Shown: positions 1 to 13,533, numbered from the stretch's first letter. The stretch is DNA of 64,000 nucleotides from Mactra quadrangularis (GCA_025267735.1 CM046298.1:38439264-38503263), one strand, 5' to 3'. The notes: generated from the sequence alone by a model not told the origin. Translations and numbers: made by a program.

Positions 1-2151
1 ATATAAAAGCAACAAGTACTTTATTTAACTATAGATAGAACTGGGGCGTTATTGTGGGATAGACAAAGAATATCAAACATTTTCATATAGTGAATCTTAA
101 ATTAATATAAATGAATACTATTGATCTATCTGGCCGTTTCAATGCTGATTTGTGCCTCATTAGTTTAGACAGTAATGTTTTCCGTGGATTTCAACTCGCG
201 AAAATTTGTGAGTTAAACTAAACGTTACTTGCAATTTTCAAAATCCAATCGGATTTTGCGAGTATTCGAACTTAAATTCGAGCCCTGTATATATCTATCT
301 AATGTAACTATTAATAACGAAAATTTCAGTCTGTAATTTATGCAGGCAAACAGTGAGACAAAGTCCAATCTTCCTAGTAAGGCTCATAAATAATTATCTT
401 AAGTGATAATCCCAGATTATTATTATACATTTTGTAGGTAGCTTGCAAAAAAGAAGAAATTAACTACACATGAAAATTATCCAATCTACAGTATGTTCAT
501 GGACAGTTTACCTGTATAGACAATGTTGTAGCAAGTAAACATTATTGATTTCTCCGATATATTATTGATAAATTATTTTAAAGTTTAAAACTAAGTAGAA
601 GGTATATGATTACAGCATAGTTATATTTATTTCGCTTTGAACAATCTTAGTATTGAGGTTTCAAGCTGTTTTATGGTACAACATAGGTGACTTTGACCTT
701 GTGCTTGGGTGAATGTCGTCTGGTCTTTAATTACTCGAGGAAGATTTTTGTCCTAAGTAAAATTCCTTGACGTTCAAGATTCTGACAATTTTTACAGTCA
801 GGCTTGTTTCATTGAAAAAATAGCATTTGTGGTACTTATTTAAACTAGCTACTAGCTTTGCTTTGGGTCCAGATTAGGTATATTCTTAATTTTAAGGAAT
901 AGAAAAAATGCTGAATGGCCAGAGATAGTATTACTAAACATTGTTTGGTTATTTTTTGTTAAAACAATTGTTAGTCTGTACATTTAACAGTATTTACAAT
1001 TATGTTGTTTGTTTAAGCTAGTTATTGTTCTAGCACCCAGTTTAGGACAAGAGAGCAGTAGGGGTAGGATGCATTAAGGGGTTTGCTGACATCTGTGTTC
1101 TTTTTTTCAGCTCATGTTTTGCAGAATCTCTAAGAAAGGCTTATTTTTAAAGACTGACTTTTTTACTAGAATCTCGAATAAAAAGGGGAGAAAAGGGTCT
1201 GGATGCTGTGCTCTACTCAGTCTCAAGGACCACAATGGTAATAAGGGGATTTTTCTCCTTTTTGTGCCATCCTTTATGTATATATGCAGTTCTCTACTAT
1301 TCTGGGTTAGAACATTCTCTATTTAAATGATATAACAACCAATTAGGAAGAAATTTCAGAGATATTTAATTTATATATATAACCTTTCAGTGAGGGATGA
1401 ATAAGGTTTTGTTTTATCAGTATATCATTAAATGTTAACATTTCATATTTTTACCATAAATTCATTTGTATATATATTCAAAATATTGCATCTTGTACAA
1501 AACTACATCATTAAAAGCATTATAAATCTCTAAATGAAATCTCAATTCTATACTTATTTATATTGAGTCATGTATTTTTTAATGAATTGTTACTCATGCT
1601 CTTTTTTTGTATGTTTTAATTTACAGTGAAATCTTGATTATTGAGAATCAGTTTATTTATACTGGGTTTAATGCCATGCCAACATAATTTTTAGGTTTTT
1701 TTATGGCGTCGAGCACACCTAGCTTTCCTGGACCCTTGTCTATAACCTGTACTCAAATATTACCCTTCCACAAGGCTGGAAACTCCTCTTAAGAATCAGT
1801 TATGCAAACCTTCATACTAAGGCCTTTTAAAAAAATCAAATTTGTTGATTAATTTAGTCTTTGGTCACAAATTTACTGAAATATATCAGTTTCCATTTCT
1901 GTATTTAGATTTTGCTCTCTAAGTATTTTTGATAATTGAGATTTCACTGTAAACAGTGAGATATGTTGTCTTAGCAACCATTGGATCTGAATGTTTAATT
2001 TATGATAGTCATAACATTACTCTTGAACTAGATCTTTGTTTATCGTTGTTGTCGAATCAAAACCTGGTAACTTCAATTAAAGAAATGTAAAATTACGAGG
2101 TTTTGACTAGACAACATCGTTACATACGTTTCCTTGTGCACCATGTTTCAT
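1..2151. other. AT-rich non-coding stretch, no gene seen
   Basis: Stop codons are dense in all frames and no exon with convincing protein character or splice sites was found. It could be intergenic DNA or the 3' UTR or intron of a gene lying to the left. Confidence 0.5.
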
Positions 2152-2386
2152 TGGGCCTTTTCACAAAAAATCTTATGAAACAAAATATCGTAAGTCATAT
2201 TTAATAAATTTGCTGGCCAAAGTCTGTAGATTGCTAAAAATGATACTTATATGATATTCAGAAGGTATACAGTATTTTACATTAGTTGGAAAAGCTGGGC
2301 CTTAGAAATGACCATAATTGTGAATGTATCATGTCTTTGACTTTCGATGTTTTTTTATCATAAGATATTTTGTGATAGATAGTCCC
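2152..2386. mobile_element. Foldback MITE, CTTACGA/CGTAAG family (copy 1)
   Basis: The left end reads CCTTTTCACAAAAAATCTTA and the right end (about 2340-2386) carries a degenerate inverted version with ATCATAAGATATTTTGTGA. The same ends recur at 7522-7770 and 39254-39496, with half copies near 20735, 37385 and 48035. There is no coding capacity, so it is a non-autonomous element. Confidence 0.6.
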
Positions 2387-3650
2387 TTAGCCACAGGCCT
2401 TATAAAATGGACTGTCAGCCATTATATTGGTAACTTTGTTTAGTGAAATGTTAATTAAATGTTATATTTAATACAAATGTATTAGGATGTTCAAATAGAA
2501 GTGCAATTGTTCAGAATATTATTGTTGTATTTTCAATACACGATTCTTATGTTTTTACCTTTTTCTTGATTTCAATTTTAGAGCAGATCAAATTTTACCC
2601 TAGGAACCCAGTCCTAGGGGGGTGGGGGATTAGAAAGTTTTTCAAGGAGGTGGTCTGAACATTTTCTTTGATACCTTTACTATTGAATGTAAATTGATAA
2701 TTGAATGTAAATTAATAGATAAAAAATCACATGCGTGTGTGTTTGAAAATATGTAATGATTTTTGTCTTCATTCAATGTTCAGGAAAAAAGAAACTTCCA
2801 AAGTAGTTAAAACAAAGCAATAATAACAACAACTTTATTTCTACAATATTAATAATTAACCGACTAAGTTAGGCAAGCCAGACTTTCCTGACAGTCTCTA
2901 CCTGCAATTCATTCCAAGTTGAAATTTTTGAAGAATTTATGCTTTAGATGAATTTATTATTGGTGTAAGGGACTTTTGTCAGTTATTTCCCTTTGCATAC
3001 TCTTTAAATGGGTCCAATTAGATGGATTACTCGAATTTTACCCTTATTAGTCAATGTCAGTTTGACACAATCAATCTTAAATACCTTTCTGTTAATCATT
3101 TAATTTGTTTGAAAATCAAGTAAAGTATTGTTTTGTTGAAGAACTACCTAAATTTCATCTCTCTTGTTAATATCTGAATTAACAAGAAAGATATTTGATG
3201 AAATATTTTATTATCCTTACATACGACTTCAATGATAAAGTCCAAGAATTCCAACTGATAAGACCTACTTTCCAATTGGATCCCTTCAGACTTTATCAAG
3301 GAAGGATAACTGACTAATATTCTTCATAAAAAACTTTGTCTTGGTTTAGGATAACACAGTTGTAATGTTGAAATGATCAATGTTTCTTTGTGACTAAGAA
3401 AGTATGAGAATTTCTTGTTGTTGTTTTTTTTGAAGATTTGTTTTTTATTAACTTCTGTGAAAAAATTCTTATTGAGTTCAAAACTTCACTGTAAGTTTTT
3501 AGAACTTCTGTATCATTTTCGATTTTTGTCAGAAAAAAATCTATTTCTTATATTCTTATTTTTCAGTAGCATTTCTCACAATAAGACTGGTTTACCTTGT
3601 ATAATGTCAACCAACCTGTATCCATGTTTTATACAGCTACTAGGTACTTG

Positions 3651-3735
3651 CATATTGCAGGCTTAGTGCATAACAGTTGTAACTTACTCTCTTTTAACTT
3701 GAGTTACGACTGTTTTGCGCTAATCCTGCAATATG
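3651..3735. repeat. Short palindromic element, GCTTAGYGC family (copy 1)
   Basis: The ends CATATTGCAGG and CCTGCAATATG are inverted repeats. Inside are paired AACAGTTGTAACT and AGTTACGACTGTT. A second, diverged copy is at 31442-31520, in intron 1 of the mitochondrial carrier gene. Confidence 0.65.
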
Positions 3736-4353
3736 GAAGCAAATATATTGAAAAATGCTTATATTTTGAACTCTGATCATTAAATATTATCTACAGCTGT
3801 TCTCACTTCTGTCTCTGTGTCAAGTTGGACAATAGTCATCCACTGGCCAGTGTATGAGCTTACTGCTTAGTTTGGGGAAAAAAGCATCTTAAAACAGGAT
3901 TTGATATTAAATTTTAAAAAATAGGTTGCCATGTTAGACAACGGGCTACATATTTTACTTGCCCGAATCAAGTGTTTACTGACAAAAACAAGTTGCTTGA
4001 ACCAAAATATAGGTCACCAGGGGCAATAGAACAACCTTTGGTTACCAGTACGCGCCTACTGCGCATGCGTCATTTTGTAAGTGTGCGTCCGTTGCTTACT
4101 TAGCAATAATGTGAACAAATATCGCATCCCCACTCTTCATTGAGTCGGTACTGACAGTGACCGTAAAAAAGTGGGGGTTTGGGGACGGTGACCAATAAAA
4201 GACAGAAAATATCATGAAATTAAAAACAAATCGCTTATAATAATAGGTGCTTATCATATTTCTACTTCCGGTGAATTACTACGTACTGGTAAAGTGCAGT
4301 AGCCCCCAACCTTTAATGTTGAGTCCTGTAAAGCACTATCAATAAAGAAAACA

Positions 4354-4441
4354 AATAATTGGTACAGATCTCTAATTGGTAAAGATCAATAATTGGTACA
4401 GATCACTAATTGGTAAAGATCAATAATTGGTACAGATCACT
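4354..4441. repeat. Short tandem repeat, unit about 20-40 bp
   Basis: AATTGGTACAGATC and AATTGGTAAAGATC alternate about five times in direct orientation. It is a minisatellite-like tract with no coding role. Confidence 0.75.
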
Positions 4442-4900
4442 TGATGTATACATGGAATACCAGCCTAATAATAAAGATACAAAAATGTAGTATATCAAGT
4501 TTTGTGTTGTACTGCTGTTGAAATGTTTGTTTTTATTTCTTATGTATATATAAATATACTATATATACATGTGTTAAGTATGAATGCAGATCTACTACAT
4601 GCGTTTACATTATTGTATTTAGTATTTTCTATTTCATTTATTTGTCAGAAATTAGGCATCAAATTTGTAATATATGAAAAATGGATAAATTATTTATATT
4701 GTATACAAGTGTTGCTTTGTTATTTTTTCTTGATTTATGCCACTTGTGTTAATGAGTGAGTGGCTTGTTGGGGATATAATCAGAATGACATACACATGCC
4801 CAAAGTATCAAATTATGGCATAAACAAATTAGTTTATACTAGTTTATTTTTAGCTCCATTGTGGAACAAGTTCTTACAATTTAGATTTATCACTTTCAAG

Positions 4901-4940
4901 TCTGCTTCCTGGTCCCCCAGTACTAGGCTAGAAGGATAAA
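4901..4940. repeat. Dispersed repeat fragment matching 38807-38850 in inverse orientation
   Basis: The stretch with GTCTGCTTCCTGGT, CAGTACTAG and AGAAGGAT is nearly the reverse complement of the stretch at about 38807-38850, which has ATCCTGCTAG, AGTACTAGGG and ACCAGGAAGCAGAC. Both are probably ends of one element family. Confidence 0.55.
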
Positions 4941-5270
4941 GTTTGTTGCTCAAAGAAACAACGGGGTAGGTTTAGGATGGGATTTGAACCAACACTGAGC
5001 TGGCTAGAAGTCTTCAATTTTTTATGTTTTTGATGTTACACCATTGTCATAATGGTAAAAATTCTGGCTGTCAAATTCATAGTTAATTGATTGTAGCTTT
5101 AAATACTGATGTTTCACTCAAATATTGTTACATAGATGGTCATCAAAGAGATAGCCTCTAACCTATAGTTAGAGCCTACCATTTCTGATGACCAATTATT
5201 CAAAAGATTTCTTTTGAATTCAGAGATCCTTAAGGTTTCATAAGAGTCTGATGTATGTTCTGGTTTGGGG

Positions 5271-5337
5271 CATTCTCGTTCCCAGAGTCTATACTAGCTA
5301 GTATTGAGAATCCAACTAGACTCTAGGAACAAGAATG
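5271..5337. mobile_element. Palindromic MITE, CATTCTCGTTCC family (copy 1)
   Basis: This is a near-perfect hairpin: CATTCTCGTTCCCAGAGTCT, a central ACTAGCTAGTATTGAGAAT, then AGACTCTAGGAACAAGAATG. A longer copy sits at 9039-9117, inside intron 1 of the first galectin-like gene. Confidence 0.75.
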
Positions 5338-5678
5338 GGTTTGGGGAGGTAAACTATTGGCTGACATAAAAGCCAGTATAAATCTGTCATTGTATAAAGT
5401 GATAGTGTATGTAAAGCCTGATTGTAAAGATTGACAAAGCTCTCAAAATATCTAATATTGTGTCTGATGTTGGTATCGAGGATTTAGTACATGTACATGA
5501 CAATACACTGATCCCTTACTGTGTCAAAACAGATGGCAAGTCATCGTCTGTTTGAATGTAATTGATCTTGCAGTTTGGAGGGGGTCAACAGTTTAAAGAA
5601 TGAAATCTTTACGACCCTCATCAAAAACCATGAGGCATGACTAAACATGTACCATATTTAGCAAGTTGCATCATCCAT

Positions 5679-5938
5679 GGGCGGATCCAGCGGGGGGGAG
5701 TCCGGACCCCCCCCCCCCCTAGAATTTGGAAAATGAACATGTCCATTAGTGTATTTCTTGCTTGTAAGTCATTTTAAGTAGTATGAAGCAATTTTTTCGG
5801 TGTTTAACAGATTTAATGGTTATGTAGTTTTTATTATCAATATGTTGCATTTTTTTCTGCAAAATGTTTATAATGTGATCGTGGTTTGAGGTTTGGACCC
5901 CCCCCCCCCCTAGAAAAAAAATCCTGGATCCGCCCCAT
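5679..5938. mobile_element. MITE with GGGCGGATCCAG terminal inverted repeats (copy 1)
   Basis: The element starts GGGCGGATCCAGC with poly-C just inside, and ends with poly-C, CTAGAAAA and CTGGATCCGCCC. No transposase is encoded. A relative with the same ends lies at 6821-7033. Confidence 0.75.
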
Positions 5939-6820
5939 ATCATCTAAAGGTCCTCCGCATACATGGTTCTGCATAGATGGTTGAAATTACGCTCTACTTG
6001 AGAGACACAAATATAACAGAGATATGTTAACATGACATTTTCTCTGAAAGTTTGAGGTCTGGAATAATCTCGGGAACCACTACAAAGATTGCTTATACAT
6101 GTATATAGCCCCTGGGGGTCAAAATTTGCCGCAATCCTGGGTTCATAAAATATTTGGAATTGAATTATTATCAAGTGGATACTCAGATACCCTTAGGATT
6201 TAGGTCTAAGGTGAGTGACCCTCTTGTTTGAATTTGGGCGGTGCCTCTGTTAAATTCTAAAATAAATAGTTTGTTGACATAATAGAATCATTCCCCACAA
6301 TTATTCTATTTAAATATGCAAAATTTCTACATACAACATAAAAATAGGCCAGGTTTGTGATTTAGCGAAGTTTTTAATTATATTAATTGTTCAATCGTGA
6401 AGAGAAACCGTTCTCAGAAATGCCAGCATAGTTTACTTTCAGTTTTGTACTTGAGATTAGAAACAAATACTATAATTTTGCTCAGTAAATATTGAAATAC
6501 GTCATGCTAGAAATTTCAATTTATTTTGACTATTCATTTTATTTTAATTAGTGGCACGTCAATAGCAAAAACAAATATTGACTTAGGTACTTGTATTTGT
6601 GTATTTTAGAGTACTTGATCTAGTTGTAACTATCTTAGTTATTAACCTTATTAAAAATCATCAATTTAACTCATCAAAGACAACTTTTCAATTAGTATTT
6701 TTATTCATCTGCCTGCACGGCATCTCGATGGTTTAACATTACACAAAGGAAGACACTGGGACAGAACTACATTTTTAAGTGTTTAACCTGAATCTTGTAC
6801 AAAAACTTCAATTAAAAGCA

Positions 6821-7033
6821 GGGGCGGATCCAGGATTTTTCCTAGGGGGAGGGGGGCGAACTTTTTCTAGGGGGGTCCAAACTTTCGAACCACTACCACA
6901 TTGTACACATTTTGCAGAAGAATACATAACCGATAAATCTATGTGAAGCACCGAGAAAAATTGATTCATGCTAATGGAAAGGTACATTTTGTAAATTCTA
7001 GGGGGTCATGAAATCCCCCCGCTAGATCCGCCT
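6821..7033. mobile_element. MITE with GGGCGGATCCAG terminal inverted repeats (copy 2)
   Basis: It starts GGGGCGGATCCAGGATTTTT and ends CTAGATCCGCC, with internal CTAGGGGG motifs and the GTTTGAAAGTTTGG-like inverted motifs of copy 1. It ends about 180 bp upstream of the proposed start codon of the first galectin-like gene, so it may lie in that promoter. Confidence 0.75.
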
Positions 7034-7215
7034 ATGAAAAGTACTTACGGTGAACTCATTAGTACCGTCAGACAGTAACATACTTTACTGGTAAATCGAT
7101 GTCACAAAAAGTGTGAGATAGCAAACATATGTTTTATTTTGTAACAATTATAATTAATTGTACTCCTGAAAAAGGTTCTAGTCATTTTCTAGTAAAGGTC
7201 ATTCAGCAGTTGAAA

Positions 7216-10200
7216 ATGCATGGTAATCGTGATGGCAATATGTTGGCTACCATTCTGACTTCATTTCTTTTCCTTAATCGTTTTGCCGAAGCAATTATTG
7301 AAGTTAAATATAATACAACGTCGTTTCAAAGTGGACTAAAATGGATGCGATGTAGTGAAAACTTACGAGATTTCACGTATTGTGCTGGAGCAATGAATAC
7401 TACTCATTGCATACCACTATCACGAGACTGGTGTCAGAGCATGCTGATGAGTGCTAACTTGATGTATATTGTTAAACACGAGACGAAGGAAACAATGGGG
7501 GTAAGGTTTTTGTAAATACATGTGCACCTTTTCACATAAAAAATCTTACGAAACATGTTATCGTTAGTCAATTAAAAAAAATAAGTTCAAAGCCTAAAAG
7601 ATATGATATCATTAAATTGTATGAATTTCAGAAAGTAATAATTATTCTGCGTAATTAAAGAGCATTATACTATTAAATTGATAGGACAAGGAATGATGGT
7701 ATTATGAATGTTTCTTGCTTTTGACTTACGATAATTTTTATCGTAAGATTTTTATTGTGAAAAGCACCACAGTATTTTCTAACTAAGATACATTCATATT
7801 TTAAAATGTGTAAAGTTATGTCTAATCATATGGTTTTTAAACGTTTTTTTTTCTTCTTATAATAATAAATCATTTCGTATATATGTATGTACTTTAGACA
7901 GATATATTAATGCTGCGTAAAAGTTATATAAATGAACCAAGCACGATTTTATTAATTTTGTACGTATGTGTACCTTAAGCAACAATTAAAATGCGTTAAA
8001 TGGCAACAGTACAATCTGTACACGCGATTATAAACAAGGAATGTCTTTTAAAAAAAAGACAAACGGCGTAGAATTAGGAGACAAGCATGGTATGTCGAAG
8101 TAAATTAACGAAATATCTGCATCACGTGCAATTATTGCATTTCACTAAAGATTACGAGTATTTATTAACAACCACATTGCATTTCCGATGATATGCCCAA
8201 AAATAAATGGTTCAACATAGTTGTCAGATACCTGTCTTACGCAATTTGATTGCATAATTACGTATTTACTGCAGTATTGTTTGTACAAAAATCAAAAATC
8301 CAATCAAGTTATTATTTCAGTCAGAACTTTCTCAACGTAAGGTATGCATTATAAAAGCAAATACAAAACCATTGCTTATAATATTAATTCAAAATAGATT
8401 GTTTAAGAGAATTTACACAAAATGATTTTTAATAATGAAAAACATATAACAATCATAAACATGACCAAAATGCTAGAAAATTTACAAAAAAAGTTTTAAT
8501 TTTATCAAAGGGAGATAATTTGTATGCTCATGTATACTTATTGATAAAGAAATTGTTCCGAGGCGATCTAGCATACGAAGGGGAAACCACTTTCAACCAA
8601 GTCATACCGCGTTTCACGTAAAGGCCAGACATAAAAATCTTGTTGTTCGTGACAAAATATTTACTATAACCTGACACACGTTCATTAAATTTATTACTTA
8701 AATATCAGTGTTTGAATAGGATAAACTTGGCGGTGCATTACTTCATTTATAACGCTTACGAAAACCCAACCGATTGATTTTAATTTTAAAATATGACGAA
8801 CACGGAGAAACGCTCTTTTCAGTTCTTGTGACCTATTTTTGCTATTTTAACCGAAGTAAAGGGGTTTCTCCTACTTTGTCTTACAAAATTTTGCATTTGT
8901 CCAATAGAATGAAATTTTATGAATAGACATGGATATTCCAACAGTTAGCTAGAAAGCTACGCCAAAAAATGTATTTTCACGCACATCGTATGGCTATGTC
9001 TACAATTATTTTCTAAAATGGCACTGTCCTCTCATAACCATTCTCGTACCAGAGTCTAGAAGGATTACCAATACTAGCTAGTATTGAGAATCCTACTAGA
9101 CTCTGGGAACGAGAATGCTAATAACGGCCTCACTTCGAATAAAGTTTACTGAGAAACGAACAAATAAAATCCAATGCATCTAGATTGTCATTATAGATTG
9201 ACATTTTTTCATCAGTATAATGATTCAAATTTTCCATTTGATGTTTGAGTCTTTTGGAAGCAGCCGTTACATCACAGAGTTTTGCCTATCACACAGTGAA
9301 AAGGGACGTAACTCTTGACTTAAGAAAATTCATCGAGTTATTTCCCTTACATTGAGACCCGCTAGAAGTGAATATTCTAACGCAATATTAGGATGTTCGG
9401 AAAGAATCAAGACCGGATTTTATATGAAACGCATGAAATAACAATATTATTTATTTATTGCAGGATAACATGATCAATACTTACGAGTATTTCCGAGATA
9501 TACCGATGTTTGTCGATGTCGGTGCAGAAATAGAACTTCAATTTACTTTGTATCCAGGTTGGGAAAGGTAACTTACATGATTATCATTCAATATAAAGAC
9601 AATGAACCAGGTTTGCAAAGGTGGTTAATATTAACAATACTTGCTTACGTAAGAAACCTATGCTCTATTTAACCATTCTGAGTCTAAGTCATGTTATTAA
9701 TAAGGGCAACTTAATATCAAAATATTCTTCCAATTATGCCGACCAGAATCATAAATATTTTGAAAACCATAATAATTTTGAAAAAAACCCAACCACAAGA
9801 TATTGGTCAAGTGGTCAAACTGGTCATTCAATGCACCACAGTTATCTTTTTGTAATGATATAATTCATAAAGCAACACCCCGATGCAAGTCAGGATTACC
9901 TGCCCCTCACCACTATCGTTACCAATCAAAGTACGACTGGGAACCAGACAAGTCTTGGAACTGTCCACGGTACCATCTAAAATACTAAGTGAATACAATA
10001 TTTTTTTTTCACCGATTGTATGCGCTCAGAAATATGTTTTCAATAGTGGCTTAATCAAGAATAAAACTTAATGGTCTAGAATCACGAATTGAATTTAAAG
10101 ATACTAGGTCACAGATTTGGTTAAATTTTTCTATATTATCAAAATGCCATTCAGCATCTGTAATTGTGTCAAAAAACTTAAGTCTTATTATTTTAAGACA

Positions 10201-11979
10201 AGCTGACTTATTTTGCAAGAAATATACAATAAAAGTCACAAAAATGCACTACAATTGTCTATACCGCGACATACGGGGTAGATATTTACTACACAAAACA
10301 CCATCATTTGTAGTTGTATGTCAATTTGCACTGAACTTGCCATTATCAGAACACTACTTTCCTGCTTCCAAAAAATATTTCCATACAATTTTGATAGTTT
10401 TAGAAAAGTTTATATTTAAGTTGAAATCTGTGAATGAGTACCTTTAAAGCGATATTATCCCGAAACTGTTTTGAACAATATCTTGTCTCTTTCACATTTT
10501 CTGTGTGTTTAGATTTTCTGATACACGGTAGTAAAATATTTAAGATTTAATAATTTCACCACGTATTTTCATCGAATTACTCTACATCTCATTGTAAAGC
10601 ATTGTAACAACCCATTTTTGTAATAACCCATTTTGTAATAATTATTACAATTCAGATTTATATTACAAAACGGTTTGTAACAAAACTTATACAAATTATA
10701 AATATTTTGGTTTCAGTATGTCCATAGACTTACATGATGTTGTTGACGATCTATGCATACATATCAAAATACGAAACACCAATGATTTAACTTTCACTTC
10801 AAGAGTAGCAGGACTTTTTAGTGCCGAAGAAGGAATTTTAGGCGATTATTTTCCTCCGGTTGAAACTCCAATCACTTTGAGGATTATTTGTACTTCGATT
10901 GATTTTCAGGTAATACTTAAGATTTATCAGTAACTTAGTTTGATGTGACATAATACCTAAAGTGTCCATAGATTCTATTAAAATCACTTTTCTTCATGCA
11001 AAGTAATCAGCGTTTTACCGGGTCCCTTAAGTGACAATTTGAAATACTTTTTTCGACATAATCATAACGGTTTTTCGAAATAATTATTTCGTGATATTAA
11101 ACTATTATTTAGTTTTACGATACTTCGTTTAAACGTGGCTCCGTAGCCTTAAGATAGATACATTCATTTTGATATATTCTCCCATATTAGTTATTATTTC
11201 ACCGTTTTGATGTCCAGAAATTAAAATCCAAAAGAATAAAACATAAAATCCACGTACAATTTAGCAATAACGACTAAGTGGCATCTGGCAACTGGCAACC
11301 GCTGGCCTAGGCAGCTAGCCTATATATAGCGAGGCATTTCGCCAAAATACCGGTTACCCATGAATAAAAGTGATATCCGTGCATACCGGAGCAGCATTCC
11401 ATGGGTACGACAAACCATTTCGTGGCCCGGAGCACTAAACAAATACATATTAAATAAAGGACAAAACAAACGCGCACACCGGAGCACTAACACAGCAGAG
11501 TGTAAAAACAAACGTGCAAACCGGGGCACTTAAATAACTCAATAAAGAAAATAAGTGTGCGTACCGGAGCACTAAGATAACATAATAAAGAAACAAGTGT
11601 GCGTACCGGTGCACTAAGATAACATAATAAACAAGTGTGCGTACCGGAGCACTAAGATAACATAATAAAGAAACAAGTGTGCGTACCGGAGCACTAAGAT
11701 AACATAATAAAGAAACAAGTGTGCGTACCCGAGCACTAAATATTAATATGTAGCACGTGCACACTGGAGCACAAAATTAATCAAATATATAAAATACAGT
11801 AAGAATCGCGTTCTCGGCGACATACGTTGATATTCTCATTTTATTTTCAGATTAACGTGGATGGATTGCTCAAATGGAACTATTCGTATCGCAAGCCATT
11901 ACAAGATGTTAAACAGATTGGTGTTTTCTTCATAGGAACACCTGGTGATGTCCACTGGGCTAAATACAAGACCCCATAG
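7216..11979 (+). CDS. Secreted Cys-rich / galectin-like domain protein, paralogue A
   Basis: Exons, all with GT/AG borders: 7216-7500, 9464-9567, 10717-10909, 11851-11979 (711 nt, 236 aa; phases 0, 2, 0). The ATG at 7240 is an equally possible start, immediately before the signal peptide (LATILTSFLFLNRFAEA). Next comes a ~70-residue domain with the spacing Cx9Cx8Cx7C and an NTT glycosylation sequon before the third Cys. Exons 2-4 encode one galectin-like beta-sandwich: FRDIP..VDVGAEIELQ, then SIDLH..DDLCIHIKIR, ..SAEEG.., ITLRIICTSIDFQ|INVDGLLKWNYSYR. At the usual HFNPR site H145 and R149 remain but N and P are lost; the W-G-x-E-E-R patch reads F-S-A-E-E-G. Classical galectins lack signal peptides, so this is an unusual secreted form. 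Sugar binding is uncertain. AATAAA lies at 12001. The paralogue at 18.8-21.6 kb has the same exon plan. I know no named family with this architecture. Confidence 0.82.
7522..7770. mobile_element. Foldback MITE, CTTACGA/CGTAAG family (copy 2), in intron 1
   Basis: The left end is GTGCACCTTTTCACAT..AATCTTACGA. The right end is TTGACTTACGATAA..TCGTAAGATT..GTGAAAAGCACCAC. This is the best-preserved pair of ends in the family. It lies just inside intron 1 of the galectin-like gene A. Confidence 0.75.
9039..9117. mobile_element. Palindromic MITE, CATTCTCGTTCC family (copy 2), in intron 1
   Basis: CATTCTCGTACCAGAGTCTA pairs with TAGACTCTGGGAACGAGAATG. The centre is AATACTAGCTAGTATT. It can form an almost perfect ~75-nt hairpin in the intron of the galectin-like gene A. 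Confidence 0.8.
11460..11775. repeat. Minisatellite, ~42-bp unit, in intron 3 of galectin-like gene A
   Basis: About six to seven direct copies of a unit containing GTGTGCGTACCGGAGCACTA and AGATAACATAATAAAGAAAC. Units at the left end are more diverged, and one unit lacks AAAGAA-type bases. The long open frames here on the minus strand follow from the repeat and are not a gene. Confidence 0.9.
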
Positions 11980-12137
11980 TTTTCTTAATTTCTAACTGTC
12001 AATAAATAAACAGTAAAATAATACATTGTATCTTGCTACTGCAATTTAATATTTTATGAATTTTATATAGTTTTACGATCACCAGCTTATCAAATATCTA
12101 TGAACATGTCATGTGTGTCTTCATTTATAATTCATTA

Positions 12138-12306
12138 TAACAGTAAAGTTTCGCTATTAAGACCAGCAAAATCGGTGGTCTTAATAGCGAAATGGTCTTA
12201 TTATAGAGACCCTTTTGTTCATTAAGCATTTGGGTCTTAATAAATGTCAAAAATCGCATGATTTTGGAATAACAAAAGTGGTCTTAGTAGCGGAACTTTA
12301 TTGTAA
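12138..12306. mobile_element. MITE with TAAAGTTTCGCTATTAAGACC inverted ends
   Basis: The left end TAAAGTTTCGCTATTAAGAC and the reverse complement of the right end (GGTCTTAGTAGCGGAACTTTA) match at all but three positions. There is no coding capacity. A related single end lies at about 38920-38957 (GGTCTTTATAGGGGAACTTC) and a weaker pair at about 55645-55790. It sits right after the polyadenylation signal of gene A. Confidence 0.7.
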
Positions 12307-12632
12307 TCCATTTAATAATTCACTTTGTTAAATAAACGACCTCCTGTTGTATTGTGGGCTTAGTTTTTTCTCCAGGGTTCGTCCTCCTTTTTTGTGAGCA
12401 TAATGTGCAACTAGACTAGTGTTGGAGTAACATAAGCATGGTGATAGTGTATCGTAAATTCGTAATAACTGGGCAATTAATACTAGCGCAAGGTTATCGT
12501 ATTGAACACAAACGGTCCTACTGATATATTCACCTACTGTAAAAGAATGCAATGAAAAAACCATTTTGGAAAGTTCCCTGCTCGATATTGTCTTCTTCCA
12601 ATCATTTGGCATATTGCGTATAAAATATCGTG

Positions 12633-12690
12633 ATATATATCGTGATACATATCGTGATACAATGTTACTATCGTGATACGTATTGTGACA
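12633..12690. repeat. TATCGTGATA short tandem repeat
   Basis: Four to five spaced copies of TATCGTGATA (with ATA/ACA spacers) occur in direct orientation. Confidence 0.75.
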
Positions 12691-13334
12691 CACACTAGCT
12701 GGCGATACCCAGCTCTACTGCTTATAGTATGCTTATAAGTATTGACATATCTTGAGAAGATCTTCTTCTGTTGGATACTTCGACCATGTTCGACAACAGT
12801 AAACGCTTTGGCATTTCTCAACCGGTCTTGGAACCTGCTACGGCTGGTTTGTGATCGATATGTGGGTTTTAGACCGTCTGTCTTAAATAATTATCCTTAA
12901 TAGATTAACACCCAATTCGACAATTCATGTACAGGCTAAGCTTCAGAGGATCTTGACGCATCTTACCAACTTTAGTCAGATGAAAGCGACTGGCTGATTG
13001 GTAAAGTTTACGTTGTTACGAAAACTAGTACTAACCTATTTAATCGTACGATCGGCGGTAGCGCAAATAAGATATGTTTTATTTAGAATGTAACAAACGT
13101 AGAAATAGCTCAAACTACCAGATTTATTCATGTAATACGTTGTTTGAATACGATGACTTGAATAAAAAATAAAAGTTTATTTTTTATGAAACACAAATAT
13201 ATACGGGAGAGTCAAAGGCTAATAGTTGGTTAGAAACTCTTACAGAAAATCTCACAATATAGACTTCCAGCACCACATTTCGATTGCAGTAACGGGCAAC
13301 TTGTTACTGTAGAGCAATTTTACCTACATTAATT

Positions 13335-13533
13335 AATAAGTCAGCAAAATGCTAGTATACAAGTCGTCAGTCACTGACGAAAGTACATGTATGCGCTTAG
13401 TATGTGGTTAACAGCTAAATCCAGAGATTTAGCCTTTCCCGGAGGAGTGAGTAGGTTGATAGACCGCCGTTATATGACCTATACAATGTATATTGCTACG
13501 ACGTTAAACCCAACAAACAAACAAACAAACAAG
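13335..13533 (+). mobile_element. tRNA-derived SINE, 5'-truncated copy
   Basis: It shares the body of the full copies at 35136 and 39949: GTCAGTCACTGACGAAAGTA, GGTTAACAGCTAAATCCAGA, GGAGTGAGTAGGTTGA, CCTATACAATGT, then TTAAACCC and (AAAC)n. The tRNA-like head with box A/box B is missing. Confidence 0.8.

Larger units (their letters stand above)
2387..5270. other. Non-coding stretch with small repeats only
   Basis: No exon was recognised. The stretch holds a short palindromic element (3651-3735), a small tandem repeat (4354-4441) and one half of a dispersed repeat (about 4901-4940). The longest open frames are AT-rich and low in protein-like character. Confidence 0.45.

Noticed and set aside
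11450..11764. Minus-strand open frame with repeated SAPVRTLVSLLCYL-type units
   Set aside because: It is the translation of the 42-bp minisatellite in intron 3 of gene A, not a repeat protein.
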